NCBI RefSeq assembly: GCF_019400745.1
Contig: NZ_WJIB01000028.1
Coordinates: forward strand, 1 to 36,882
Direction: 5' to 3'
DNA from: Cohnella sp. CFH 77786
GTDB lineage: Bacteria > Bacillota > Bacilli > Paenibacillales > Paenibacillaceae
Length of the DNA: 36,882 nucleotides
Program-made: the position numbers and the translations under genes
Notes under the pieces: generated by a model
The model's input: the letters and a program-made list of their open reading frames with translations, nothing else
What the model was told of the DNA's origin: nothing
Database searches by the model: none
Shown: in pieces, positions 1 to 11,100 of the stretch
How positions within the stretch are numbered: position 1 is the stretch's first letter
Layout: the number at the start of each line of letters is the position of its first letter

Positions 1-206
1 AGGAGCTTTACTTGGGGGCGTGGGAGTGCCGGGGGTGAGATAAGCTCGCGGTAGGAGCTTAACGTGGGAGCGTGAGGTGCCGGGGGTGAGATAAGCTCGC
101 GGGAGGAGCTTAACGTGGGAGCGTGGGAGGGCGTGGGAGTGCCGGGAGTGAGATAAGCTCGCGGGAGGAGCTTAACGTGCGAGTACGGAGGTACGGGGGG
201 GGGGGG
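1..206. repeat. G-rich tandem repeat, about 3.5 units, ending in a 12-G run
   Basis: Units begin with AGGAGCTT at positions 1, 53, 104 and 166, so the spacing is 52, 51 and 62 bp. The third unit carries an extra 10 bp made of a local duplication of GGGAGGGCGT-like sequence. Each complete unit contains the core GTGAGATAAGCTCGCGG. The last unit is truncated and runs into an uninterrupted G tract at 195-206. No open frame with a ribosome binding site is visible. The array probably continues left of the window, so its full copy number is unknown. It is likely a slippage-generated intergenic minisatellite. Confidence 0.8.
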
Positions 207-432
207 CAGGAGGTCCGGATAAAAAGGATGTGTTTGGGGTAATGTGGAACGAACGCAATCCAGGGTAAAAGACAATTCTCGCTCCCGCGCCTTCGCTTGG
301 GCTACGCCTTCAAGCAGAACGAAATCAAATCGGGCGGGCGTTGATGCAACTCTGATTGATCTTCGATAAAACGTCTATCCGTCCGAAAAGGACGGCTTAG
401 CCGTTTTACTTATGGCCGAAAAAAGTCGAAAT
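207..432. other. non-coding stretch with one hairpin
   Basis: I see no supported gene here. The only structure is a hairpin at 369-406: inner stem CCGTCC (379-384) and GGACGG (390-395) around a GAAAA loop, with a weaker outer AAACG/CGTTT pairing followed by TTTTAC. It could be a weak terminator for a gene left of the window or a leader structure. The T run is short, so neither reading is secure. Confidence 0.4.
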
Positions 433-477
433 CCCTCACCTTCGTCAGGTGTGCCCCGCCAAGGCTTCCGCTAGAAT
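433..477 (+). promoter_or_regulatory. shared box plus -10, copy 1 (RCC1-SLH gene)
   Basis: Box CCCTCACCTTCGTCAGGTGT begins at 433, with TCAGGT at 445-450. The -10 hexamer TAGAAT lies at 472-477, so the offset from TCAGG to -10 is 27 nt. This is the most divergent of the five copies but the best palindrome: CACCT and AGGTG arms flank a 5-nt centre. No TTGACA-like -35 is present. The predicted start of transcription near 484 gives a leader of about 50 nt before the preferred GTG start at 534. Confidence 0.72.
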
Positions 478-533
478 GATGGACGGAACCAGGGAAAATG
501 CCGAATTTCGGGGAAAAGAGGAGTGGGTTTCGC

Positions 534-3500
534 GTGAAAAGGGCAAACAGATGGTGGATCATGATGCTGGTCTTGGCGGTTCTCGCCGCGGCGCTTCCGA
601 TTCCGTTACAGGGCAAAGCTTCCGCGGCGGAAGTTCCGCATGCGGTCGGGATTGCGGCAGGCGGCAGCCACAGCATGGTGCTGAAGAGCGACGGCACGGT
701 GTGGACGTGGGGCGCCACCCAGTATCTCGAGCTTGAAGAAGACGCGACGACGGACCGCTCGGTCCCGGTTCAAGTGACGGGTTTATCCGGCGTGACAACG
801 ATCTCGGCCGGTACCGAGCACAGCCTGGCTTTGAAGAACGACGGCACGTTGTTTGCATGGGGCTCGAATGGGAACGGCCAGCTTGGCAACGGCACGACGG
901 ACTCCAGCAACGCACCGGTGCAGGTGAAAAACAGCTCCGACCCTTCCGGTTACTTGACCGGCGTGACCGCGATCGCGGCCGGCCGGTCCCACAGCCTGGC
1001 GGTGAGCGGCGGCAAGGTATATGCGTGGGGACAAGGCGGCGGTACCACCCCGGCAGAGGTGCCGGATTTAACGGGCGTAACCGCAGTCGCGGCAGGCGCT
1101 TCGAGCAATTTGGCCCTGACGGCAGACGGTACGGTATATGAGTGGAAAACCGGCAGCACACCGGCGCCGGTGGGGGACTTGACCGGCGTGATCGCGGTCG
1201 CGGCAGGCGAGTCTCACAATATGGCGCTGAAAAGCGACGGTACCGTGTGGACATGGGGAGCAAATTGGTACGGCCAGCTCGGCGACGGGACGATGACGGA
1301 ACGTGCCGGACTGGTTGAAGTGACGGGTTTATCCGGCGTTACCGCCATATCGGCAGCGTTCAACTCCAATATGGCGCTCAAAAACGACGGCACGGTATGG
1401 ATGTGGGGGGCGAACTGGGACGGCCAGCTCGGCGACGGCACGACGACCGATAACGGCAATCCGGCGCAGGTGCCCGGGTTAAGCGGAATGATCGCCGTTT
1501 CGGCGCGCGATAGCCACAGCATGGCGTTAAGAGACGACGGAACGGTGTGGTTGTGGGGTTCAAACGAGGAAAATCAGATTGGCGAAGTGACGAGACAGAG
1601 CGCCGTTCCCGTGCAGACAACCGTGACGAATGCGGTCTACGCCGCTGCCGGCGAACGGTATAGTTTGGCTGTCAAAGACGACGGCACGGTATGGGCTTGG
1701 GGATTGAATCAAAAAGGCAAACTGGGCGACGGTACAACGACAGACCGGCCTTCTCCCGTGCAGGTGCAGGGGCTGTCCGGCGTTGTTGCGGTCGCTGCAG
1801 GCGAGAACCACAGCATGGCGATCCGGAGCGACGGCACGGTATGGACTTGGGGATGGAATGCGTATGGCCAGCTTGGCGACGGCACAGTCGACATAGCACC
1901 GGACTACAAAACAACTCCCGTACAGGCGGCTGGCCTGACAGACATTGTGGCGGTTTCGGCCGGCAGCAGCTTCAGTCTGGCGCTGAAAAGCGACGGCACG
2001 GTGTGGGCATGGGGATACAATGGCGGGAACCAGCTTGGCGACGGCACGACGAATCCCAGTTCTACTCCGAAGAAAGTATCGGATCTGACCGGCGTTGTCG
2101 CGATCTCGGCCGGCGGAACGCTTGGTATGGCGGTAAAGGCCGACGGTACGGTGTGGGCATGGGGATTCGGAACGATTGGCGACGGTACGATATCCAGCAG
2201 CACCCCGAAGCAGGTGTCTGTCATAAACGATATCGCGGCGGTATCGACGGCCATCCGCACGATGGTTTCGGATAACAACGGCGCGGTCTGGACGTGGGGG
2301 AACAATTCCAGCGGCCAACTTGGCAACGGTACGACGGAATCCAGCGACACACCATTGCAGGTGCCAGGTTTAAGCGGCGTTATCGCGGTATCTGCGGGCA
2401 CTGGACACAGCATGGCTTTGAAAAACGACGGCACGGTATGGGCGTGGGGAGCAAACTGGAGGGGCCAGCTTGGCGACGGTACGACGACGAACCGACTGTC
2501 TCCCTTGCAAGTACCCGGGTTAAGCGGCGTTGCCGCGATCTCGGCAGGCTGGAGCAATCATAGTGTGGCCGTCAAGAACGACGGCAAGGTATGGGCGTGG
2601 GGAGACAATGATTACGGCCAACTGGGCATCGGAGAAATGGGAAGGTATTTGACTTCTCCGAAGAAGTTATCGGCTTTCCTTTCGAACAACGCCGATTTGA
2701 GCGGACTGGCGTTGAGCGGCGTTACGCTGGACCCATCGTTTGACGCGGACGAGACGAGTTATACGGCGAGCGTAGCAAACAGCGTGACGAGCATCACGGT
2801 CACGCCGACAATATCGGACAGCCATGCGGTCGTAACGGTGAACGGCATTGGTGTAACAAGCGGAACCGCTTCGGGTGCCGTACCGTTGAACGTTGGAGCC
2901 AATGCGATTACCGTGCTGGTTACGGCGCACAATGGCGCGGAGAAGTCGTACACGGTCACCGTGACACGGGCGCCGTCGAGCCATGCAAACTTGAGCGGGC
3001 TCGCCTTGAAAGACGGGTCAGGCCATGAAATCGCGCTTAGTCCGGCCTTTGCCGAAGACACCAATGCGTACAGCGCGGCGGTTGTGAACGGCGTGGCGGC
3101 CGTCACCGTAACGCCGACGGCGGCGGAGCCGAACGCGACGGTGAAGGTGAACGGTAAGGTCGTCGCCAGCGGCAAGGCGAGCGATCCGGTGAACGTGCCT
3201 GTCGGGGATAGTGCGATTACAGTCGAAGTGACGGCGCAGGATAGAACAACGAAAGAGACGTACTCGGTGAAGGTGACACGGGCGCCCAAGAGTCAAACGA
3301 GCAGCGGCGGCGGAGGTGCAGGCGGAGCGGCCGTTTCGGAACGAACCGTTGCCGTCACGGCAGCTGCTGGCGGAACCGTAACGGTCGATGGGGCGAAGAT
3401 CCACTTTCCGGCCGGCGCCATGGACGGCGACTTCCGGGTGACGGTCGAGCGGATGGACGGTACTTCGGGACTGGAGCCGAAGGACGGTTCCCGGATCGTC

Positions 3501-4307
3501 AGCCGCGTCTTCTCCCTCGTCAAAGACAAAGGCGGCAAGTTCAAGAAGCCGGTAACCGTCACGCTCGAATATGACCCGGCGACGGTGGACGAGAGTCGCT
3601 ACGACTTTGCCTTGTACTGGTACGACGAAGAAGCGAAGCAGTGGGTGAAGCTGGACAATATTCGGGTCGACCGCAAGGGAACGGTGAGCGGCGATGTCCA
3701 GCACTTCACCAAATTCGCGGTGCTGGCCGTGGAGAAGACGGCCGAAGAGGCGCAACAACCGAACCCTGCGAAGCCGGTCGCAACGTTGAGCGACATCCAA
3801 GGCCACTGGGCGGCGGATGCGATCAAGGGATTAGTCGAGCTAGGCTCGGTCAAGGGCTATGCAGACGGCACCTTCCGGCCAGACAAGCCGATCACGAGAG
3901 CAGAATTTGCGTCGATTGTGGTCAAGGCTTTTGGTCTGAAAGCGGGACTGACCGCGTCCTTCGAAGATACGAAAACGCATTGGGCGCGTGATGCGATCGC
4001 CGCCGCCGTTGCTGGAGGCATCGTTGCGGGCTACGACGACAAGCGGTTCGGGCCGGACGATCCGATCACCCGCGAACAGATGGCGGTCATGATCGTGCGG
4101 GCGTCCAAGCTTCAGGCGGTCGCGGAACCGACGGCATTCACCGACGGAGCGGATATTTCCGACTGGGCGCAGGAGGCGGTATCCGCCGTGAAAGCGGCGG
4201 GCATCCTCCAGGGCTACCCAGACGGCACCTTCCGTCCGCAAGCCCAGGCCACCCGCGCCATGGCCGCGGCCATGATCTTTGCCTGCCTGAACATGAAAGC
4301 GGAATAA
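534..4307 (+). CDS. secreted SLH-domain protein with 14 RCC1 repeats
   Basis: This is a cell-surface protein of about 1257 residues, predicted to be exported and held on cell-wall polysaccharide by SLH domains. The start is taken as GTG 534 because AGAGGAG (517-523) is well spaced and the product begins MKRANRWW plus a hydrophobic stretch ending ASA-AE, a normal signal peptide. An upstream in-frame ATG at 498 has a poor ribosome site and lies only about 14 nt after the predicted transcript start. Fourteen RCC1-type repeats follow (core DGTVWxWGxNxxGQLGDGT, roughly residues 40-720). This is enough for two seven-bladed propellers; repeats 3, 4, 7 and 11 are shortened. Then come two cadherin-like beta-sandwich domains (about 720-935), a Ser/Gly-rich linker, a ZU5-like domain (about 945-1075) and three SLH domains (about 1085-1257). 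The C-terminal cassette matches that of the giant protein at 5200. The propeller ligand is unknown; it may bind protein or glycan. Confidence 0.9.
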   Translation: MKRANRWWIMMLVLAVLAAALPIPLQGKASAAEVPHAVGIAAGGSHSMVLKSDGTVWTWGATQYLELEEDATTDRSVPVQVTGLSGVTTISAGTEHSLALKNDGTLFAWGSNGNGQLGNGTTDSSNAPVQVKNSSDPSGYLTGVTAIAAGRSHSLAVSGGKVYAWGQGGGTTPAEVPDLTGVTAVAAGASSNLALTADGTVYEWKTGSTPAPVGDLTGVIAVAAGESHNMALKSDGTVWTWGANWYGQLGDGTMTERAGLVEVTGLSGVTAISAAFNSNMALKNDGTVWMWGANWDGQLGDGTTTDNGNPAQVPGLSGMIAVSARDSHSMALRDDGTVWLWGSNEENQIGEVTRQSAVPVQTTVTNAVYAAAGERYSLAVKDDGTVWAWGLNQKGKLGDGTTTDRPSPVQVQGLSGVVAVAAGENHSMAIRSDGTVWTWGWNAYGQLGDGTVDIAPDYKTTPVQAAGLTDIVAVSAGSSFSLALKSDGTVWAWGYNGGNQLGDGTTNPSSTPKKVSDLTGVVAISAGGTLGMAVKADGTVWAWGFGTIGDGTISSSTPKQVSVINDIAAVSTAIRTMVSDNNGAVWTWGNNSSGQLGNGTTESSDTPLQVPGLSGVIAVSAGTGHSMALKNDGTVWAWGANWRGQLGDGTTTNRLSPLQVPGLSGVAAISAGWSNHSVAVKNDGKVWAWGDNDYGQLGIGEMGRYLTSPKKLSAFLSNNADLSGLALSGVTLDPSFDADETSYTASVANSVTSITVTPTISDSHAVVTVNGIGVTSGTASGAVPLNVGANAITVLVTAHNGAEKSYTVTVTRAPSSHANLSGLALKDGSGHEIALSPAFAEDTNAYSAAVVNGVAAVTVTPTAAEPNATVKVNGKVVASGKASDPVNVPVGDSAITVEVTAQDRTTKETYSVKVTRAPKSQTSSGGGGAGGAAVSERTVAVTAAAGGTVTVDGAKIHFPAGAMDGDFRVTVERMDGTSGLEPKDGSRIVSRVFSLVKDKGGKFKKPVTVTLEYDPATVDESRYDFALYWYDEEAKQWVKLDNIRVDRKGTVSGDVQHFTKFAVLAVEKTAEEAQQPNPAKPVATLSDIQGHWAADAIKGLVELGSVKGYADGTFRPDKPITRAEFASIVVKAFGLKAGLTASFEDTKTHWARDAIAAAVAGGIVAGYDDKRFGPDDPITREQMAVMIVRASKLQAVAEPTAFTDGADISDWAQEAVSAVKAAGILQGYPDGTFRPQAQATRAMAAAMIFACLNMKAE

Positions 4308-4323
4308 CCGCGGTATCTTCAAC

Positions 4324-4371
4324 CAAGATGGTTCTCCGGCCCCAAAGGCGGGGAGGACCATCTTGTTTTTT
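4324..4371 (+). terminator. strong intrinsic terminator
   Basis: A long stem pairs CAAGATGGT (from 4324) with ACCATCTTG (ending 4365). Further GC pairing of CTCC/GGAG and GCCCC/GGCGGGG surrounds an AAA loop. The T-rich tail TTTTTT follows at once. It closes the RCC1-SLH unit and separates it from the box of the next unit 50 bp downstream. Confidence 0.9.
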
Positions 4372-4420
4372 CTATCATAGGGCGAAACGACATCTTCACA
4401 AGCAGGAAAAATTTGCGGAT

Positions 4421-4465
4421 TCCTTACTTTGGTCAGGTGTCCGAAAATCTCCTCTTCATTACAAT
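4421..4465 (+). promoter_or_regulatory. shared box plus -10, copy 2 (response regulator and giant SLH gene)
   Basis: Box CCTTACTTTGGTCAGGTGT lies at 4422-4440 and the -10 hexamer TACAAT at 4460-4465. TCAGGTG starts at 4433, exactly 27 nt before the -10. The hexamer expected at -35 would be GTGTCC, which is not a sigma-A consensus, so activation seems to be required. The box sits upstream of the response regulator gene, which suggests autoregulation if that regulator binds it. Confidence 0.8.
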
Positions 4466-4495
4466 GATGGTCAAATGCGTGAAGGAGCCGGTTCG

Positions 4496-5140
4496 ATGAC
4501 ATACCCGACCGTTTTGCTGGTAGAGGACGATGACCATATTCGCGCGATTGTCGCGGGTTATTTGGAGAACGAGCGTTTTCGCGTGCTTGAGGCTGTCAGT
4601 GGCCGCACCGCCTTGCAAATCATGGATCGGGAGAGCCCCGACTTGATCCTGTTGGATATTCTGCTGCCGGATATGAGCGGTTTCGAGGTGTGCGAGGAGA
4701 TTCGCATAAGCAACGACGTTCCCATCGTCATCATGAGCGGAAGAATGGATGCGGACGACATCATCCTCGGATTCGAACTCGGCGCCGATGACTACATCAC
4801 GAAGCCGTTCGACCCGCAAGTGTTGGTCATGCGGGTCAAAGCGAGGCTGCTCCGCAACAGGATGGCGGCCTGTACCGGCGCCGCGGAAACGACGGGCGAG
4901 CCGGCCGTCCGCTATGCGGGACTGCTTACGAGCCGCGAAGCGGAAATCGTGACCTTGATGGAACGAGGCTTCACGAACGAGGAGATCGCGCAGCAGCTGT
5001 CTTTGACGGTGGGGACGGTCAAGTGGTTCAATTCTCAGATTTTCGCCAAGCTGGGAGTCAAAAGCCGCATGCAAGCCGTGGCCAAGCTGCGCGAAATGGG
5101 GCGGGTTGCGGTTGGAAGGTTGGGGGATCCGATCCTGTGA
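4496..5140 (+). CDS. response regulator, REC plus LuxR-type HTH
   Basis: This is a 214-residue two-component transcription factor. ATG 4496 is chosen because GAAGGAG (4480-4486) is 9 nt upstream; the frame stays open further up but runs back into the terminator. The receiver domain (about 4-120) has acidic residues D11-D12-D13, phosphoacceptor D54 in LLDILLPDMSG, S81 and K103 in ITKPF. Its style is closer to OmpR/PhoB receivers. The C-terminal domain (about 149-210) is a LuxR/NarL helix-turn-helix (LTSREAEIVTLMERGFTNEE, then GTVKWFNSQIFAKLGVKSR). The giant SLH gene starts 59 nt downstream with no terminator between, so the two are probably co-transcribed. It is the only REC-HTH regulator in the block and so the best candidate to bind the shared box. 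Its partner kinase is not adjacent; the hybrid kinase at 26841 and the CheA-like protein at 19605 are candidates. Confidence 0.93.
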   Translation: MTYPTVLLVEDDDHIRAIVAGYLENERFRVLEAVSGRTALQIMDRESPDLILLDILLPDMSGFEVCEEIRISNDVPIVIMSGRMDADDIILGFELGADDYITKPFDPQVLVMRVKARLLRNRMAACTGAAETTGEPAVRYAGLLTSREAEIVTLMERGFTNEEIAQQLSLTVGTVKWFNSQIFAKLGVKSRMQAVAKLREMGRVAVGRLGDPIL

Positions 5141-5199
5141 CCCGTGTTTCGCACGATTGCGAGATTTCATTTTGGCAGAGGGCTGGGGTGGGGAAAAAG

Positions 5200-8100
5200 A
5201 TGAGGACATACAGATGGCCGCTAAGCCTCTTGTTGTCGGTTTGTTTGGCGATCGGACCGTGGGCGGCCGTTTGGAAAACGGCGAGCGCTGCGGGCAGCGT
5301 CATCTTCGTGAAGGGGGACGCGACGGGCGCGAACAACGGGACGAGCTGGGCGGATGCTTATAGGAGCCTGCATACCGCGATCAGTGCGGCGACGGCAGGA
5401 AGCACGATCTGGGTCGCGAAAGGGACGTATAAGCCTACCGGATTCGGGGGTACGTCTCCGTTAACCGTGAATTTCCGACTGAAAAACAACGTCGGGATCT
5501 ATGGAGGTTTTGCCGGCACCGAAGATCCGGCGACTTTCGATTTGTCCACGCGCGATTTCGCGTCCAACGAAACGATTCTAAGCGGCGATATCGACAGCAC
5601 GCCCGGTCTGTCCGGCGAAGACGCTTATCATGTGGTTTATTTGTACAGCGGCTTAAACCCCAATAACCACCGCGATGCGTCCGCGGTGCTCGACGGGTTT
5701 ACGATTACCGGCGGCAATGCGAATGGATCGGGGGATTATGCGTATGGCGGTGGAGTTTTTATCAACGGTCATACGCCGACTTTACGAAATCTCGTCATTC
5801 GCGGCAACCGGGCGAAGATCCACGGCGGCGGGCTCGCCCTGCTGGGCGGAAGCGATCTACAGATGAAGAATGTCGCGTTTATCGACAATGCGTCGGAGAT
5901 CAGCGGGGCAGGCATGTATGTAGACTCCAGCAATCCCGAGCTCACGAACGTGTCGTTCCAGGGCAACACGGCGTCTCAAAACGGCGGCGCCATCTATAGC
6001 ATAGGCAGCGACCCGAAGCTGACGAAGGTGTCCGTTCGGGGCAATCAAGCCGCTAACGGATACGCCGGCGGAATCTACAATTATTCTAGCAATCCGGTCT
6101 TGACGAATGTCTTGATCAGCGGCAACAAATCGCAGTTCGGCGGCGGCATGTACAGCAGCCAAAGCAGCCCCGTGCTGAATCAAGTTACCGTGACCGGCAA
6201 TTCCGGGTTCGAACTGTACAACAGCGCGAACGGCAATCCGATCGTCCGCAACAGCATTATCTATGGAAACGGCTCTTCCAGCATCAACAATTACAACAGC
6301 AACCCTCAATTCTACAACAGTCTTGTCAGCGGTTCGGGCGGCAGCGCCGGCTGGAAAACGTCTTTCGGAACGAACGGCGGCGGCAACACGGACGGCGATC
6401 CCGGATTCGCGGACGCCAAAAAAGCGGGAGACGCTCCGACAGCGGCAGGGGATTACCGTTTGCATCCCGGTTCTCCTGCGATCGACGCGGGGAACGATAC
6501 GCTTCTGCCGGCCGGCACGACGACGGATCTTGGCGGCGGAGTCCGAACGATCGGCGCGCATATCGACATGGGGGCTTACGAGTTCCAGGGAATCGCCCTG
6601 CAATCCATTGCGCCGCTGGACGATCTAGAAGTGCTGACCGGCTCCGCACCGGCCGCGGGCGATCTTCATCTTCCGGCGCGAATCGGCATCACGCTGGCGG
6701 GGGGCGGCGTTTCGACGGCGGGCGTGAGCTGGGGCGCTAGCATGCCTGATTACGACGGCAATACCCCGGGAACCTATACGTTCGCAGGAACGCTTACGTT
6801 GCCTGCGGGCGTGACGAATCCGGACGGCCCGGGACAGCCGACCGTAACCTTGAAAGTGATCGTCGGCGACCGGAACATCGTTTCGGTCTCTCCGATTTCG
6901 GATGCCAGCGTGCAGACGTTCACCAAACCGGCGGCGTCCGATTTAAGTCTTCCGTCGCAGGCAATGGTCACGCTGGAAGGCGGCATGACGCGGACGGTCA
7001 ATGTGCAGTGGGACAATGGGACTCCGGCCTATAACGGCAATAAGCCGGGCGCCTATACGTTCGCCGGTACGCTGACGCCGGGCATCGGCATTCACAATCC
7101 GGACGGGCTGAAGGCTACGGTGAACGTGATCGTAAGCACGAAGGTCATCTACGTCAAACAAGGGGCATCGGGTTCAAACAACGGAAACAGCTGGAAAGAC
7201 GCGTACACCGACTTTCAATCGGCCTTGAACGCGGCCAGCGCCCCGGGCGATATCGTGTGGGTGGCGAAAGGAACGTACAAGCCCGCCGCCAACGGGAGCG
7301 GCAGAGCCGTCCATTTTCTTCTGAAGAACGGCGTGACGGTTTTCGGAGGGTTCGCGGGCGACGAAGATCCGGCTACGTTCGACTTGGGCGGGCGGGACTT
7401 CGCGGCCAACGAAACCATTTTCAGCGGGGATATCGACGGCACGCCGGGATTGTCGGGCGGGGATGCTTACCATGTATTGGCCCGTTACCTTAATGAGCCT
7501 GCCCTGAACGCGACGGCGGTGCTGGACGGGGTGACGATCTCCGGCGGTTATGCGAACGGCACCGGCTATGACCAATATGGCGGCGGAATCTACCTGGACG
7601 GCGGCAGCCCGACGCTGAGAAACGTCACCATTCGCGGAAACAAGGCCTTCCGGGGCGGCGGGATCGCGAACGAATCCGCCCAGCCGATCTTCACGAACGT
7701 GACGATCCGGGACAATGAAGCTGCAGACAGCGGCGGCGGCCTCTATAACTCGGCAAGCCTTCCGCAGTTGACGGATGTGACGATCGAGGGCAATACGGCC
7801 GGCAACAACGGAGGCGGAGGGATTTTCAACAACGGCAGCCATCCGAAGCTGACCGGCGTGAAGGTGCGCGGAAACCGTGCAGGATTCGGAGGCGGCATCG
7901 CCAACTACAAGAGCAATCCGACATTGGTAAACGTCCTGATCGGCGGAAACGCCTCCGGCTACTCGTTGGGCGGGATGTACAACAACGAGAGCAGCCCGGT
8001 GCTGGTTCACGTCACGATCGGCGGAAACGTCGGCAGCGGCATGAACAACAGCGGCGGGAGCCGGCCCGTCATCCGCAACAGCATCATTGCCGGCAACGGA

Positions 8101-11100
8101 TCGGAAATTTACAATACGGGCGGCAGCATGCCGTATATTTCCCATAGCCTTGTCACGGGGTCCGGGGGGAGCTCCGGCTGGAAGCCGGCGTACGGAACGG
8201 ACGGCGGCGGGAATCTGGATGCCGATCCCCGTTTTGCAGGTGCGCATCAGGCAGGCGAAGCCCCGACCGTGGAAGGAGATTACCGGCTGCAGAGTGTCTC
8301 GCCCGCGATCGACGCCGGAAGCGATTCCGACTTGCCTTCCGGCATTACCGCGGATTTGAGCGGAGCCTCGCGTTTGTCGGGCGCGCATGTCGATATGGGA
8401 GCATTCGAGTTCCAGCGGATTGCGCTGATTTTGAAATCCATTGAGGCGCTGAACGACATCGAGGTGCTCACAGGCGCGGCGCCGGCAATGGGCGATTTGC
8501 AGCTGCCGGCTCAAGTGGGGATCACGCTGGTAGGAGGCGGGACGTCTACGGCAGCCGTCGGCTGGGACGGCAGCACGCCGGCTTATGACGGCAACACACC
8601 TGGCACCTATACGTTTACGGGGACGGTGACGCTGCCCTCGGACGTAACGAATCCGAACGGACCGGCGCAGCCGGAGGTTACGCTGAAAGTGAGGGTAAGC
8701 GACCGGACTGTGACTGCGGTCTCCGCGCTTTCGGATATCCACGTTCCGACTTACGCCATACCCGCCGCTGCCGATTTGAAGCTTCCGCCGCAGGTGAGCG
8801 TAACGCTCGACGGCGGGCTGACGCGATCGGTCAACGTGAGTTGGAATGGAGGAACGCCGGCCTACAACGGCAACAAGGCCGGAACGTACCTGTTCGCCGG
8901 GACGCTGGCGCCGGGTATCGGCATTCGGAATCCGGACGGTTTGAAGGCCGCGGTCCGCGTCGTGGTCCGTACGAAAGTCATTTACGTCAAAGAAGGAGCA
9001 ACCGGGGCGAAAGACGGCAGCAGCTGGCACGACGCTTTTACGGATCTGCAATCGGCCTTGGATGCCGCGCCCGCTCAAGGCAACATCATCTGGGTGGCGA
9101 GAGGAACGTATAAGCCAACCGCGAACGGGACGGGGAGAGGCGTTCATTATCGGATGGAAAACGGGGTGGCGATTTACGGCGGTTTTGCCGGAAACGAAGA
9201 CCCGGACGCGTTCGATTTGGGTCAGCGCGATTTCGCGGCGAACGAGACGATTTTCAGCGGGGATATCGACGGCAAGCCGGGGCTGACGGACGGAGACGCC
9301 TACCACGTGTTCTATCACGCATTTCAGTATCGGCCTTACTTGGACGCGACGGCGGTCATGGACGGGGTTACGATCACCGGAGGCAATGCGGACGGCAATG
9401 GAGAGGATGCGTACGGCGGCGGGATTTATAACAACAAAAGCAGTCCGACGCTGCGCAACGTAACGATTCGCGGCAACCGGGCGTCGTCTCGCGGCGGCGG
9501 CATCTCCAACCAGGCGGCCAGTCCGGTCATGACGAACATCGCGATTGTAGGAAACCGCGCCAACGAGGGTGGCGGGATGTATAACCTTGCAGGCGCTCCC
9601 CGGTTGACGGAAGCGATCGTCGAAGGCAATACGGCCGATTTGAACGGCGGCGGCATTCATAACAGCCAGTCGAGCGCCCGATTTACGGCTGTCCGGGTTC
9701 GCGGCAATACAGCCGTAAATTCCGGCGGCGGCATTTATACTTACATGGGCGATCCGTCGATCGTCGGCGCGCTCGTCAGCGGAAACAGCTCGGGGTATTT
9801 GGGGAGCGGCGTGGTCAGCGACGGCGGGAGCCATACGGAGCTTGTACACGTGACGATCAGCGGCAACAAAACGACCGGGCTGTACACCGGGGGCAGCAGC
9901 GTCACTGTCGTCCGCAACAGCGTCATCTTCGGGAACGGGACGAACGTTTACAATTACATGAGCACTCCGCGGTTCAAGAACAGCCTGATCGGGGGCTCGG
10001 GCGGAAGCGCCGCTTGGAACCCTTCGCTCGGCACCGACGAAGGAGGCAACGCGGACGGCGATCCGCGGTTCGCCGGCGCGATGCCGGCGGTCAGCGCGCC
10101 GACCCTTGCCGGAGATTACCGGCTGCGGGTCGGATCGCCCGCCATCGATCGGGGAAGCGACGCGGAATTGCCGGCGGGGATCGAGACGGACCTGCCGGGC
10201 GCTCCCCGTATCGCCGGCGTGCACGTCGATATGGGCGCTTACGAGTTCCAAGGGATCCGATGGCAAACCGTCGCGGCGTGTGAAGACATCCATGTGACGA
10301 CGGGGTCGGCTCCGGGCGTCGGCGACCTTCACTTGCCGGCAGCGGCAGAGGTTACGCTCGAGGACGGCAGCGTATGGCCGGCGCCCGTCAGCTGGGGCGA
10401 AAGCGCTCCGGCGTATAACGGCGGGAGCCCGGGAACGTATACGTTCAGCGGCACGCTGTCGCTGCCTTCCGGCGTTGTAAACCCGGACGGCTCGGAGACG
10501 CCGGCTGCGACAGTCCGTGTCGTCGTAGGCGACCGCGAAATCGTATCGGTGTCCGCTCTCCCCGACATTCTCGTTCGCACCGGCAGCAAGCCGGCGGCGA
10601 GCGATCTGAAGCTTCCGGCGACCGTAGAGGTCAAGGCGGAAGGGATAACGGGGACGAAAGCGGTGAACGTCCGGTGGGACGGGGGAGTTCCGGCATACGA
10701 CGGCCGCAAGCCGGGCACGTACGTGTTCACCGGTACGTTGGAGCCGGGAAGCGGCTTGAAAAACACGGGCGGCTTCAAGGCTACCGTCAACGTCGTCGTC
10801 AGCACGAAGGTGATCTATGTCAAGCAAGGCGCCACGGGAGCGAACAACGGGAGCAGCTGGCAGAATGCTTACGCGAACCTGCAACCGGCCTTGGAAGCGG
10901 CGACCGGGGCGGGAGACGCCATTTGGATCGCGGAAGGAACGTACAAGCCGACCGGGAACGGAGACGGCAGAAACGCCCATTTCCGATTGAAGAACGGGGT
11001 GGCGGTATATGGAGGGTTCGCCGGAAACGAGGACCCGGATACGTTCCAGCTTGCGCTCCGCGATTTCACGGCCCATGAAACGATATTGAGCGGCGATCTC

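Noticed and set aside
361..420. Possible riboswitch or c-di-GMP aptamer upstream of the RCC1-SLH gene
   Set aside because: Only a simple hairpin is present, with no conserved aptamer core, and it lies upstream of the predicted transcription start at about 484.
4328..4495. Longer N-terminus for the response regulator
   Set aside because: The extension would start inside the preceding terminator and upstream of the predicted promoter. The receiver domain begins right after ATG 4496, which has a good ribosome site.
7174..11076. A 1300-codon open frame on the minus strand inside the giant SLH gene
   Set aside because: It is antisense to a well-supported gene, has Arg/His-rich low-complexity content typical of the reverse of GC-rich coding DNA, follows the 1.83-kb repeats and has no ribosome binding site.
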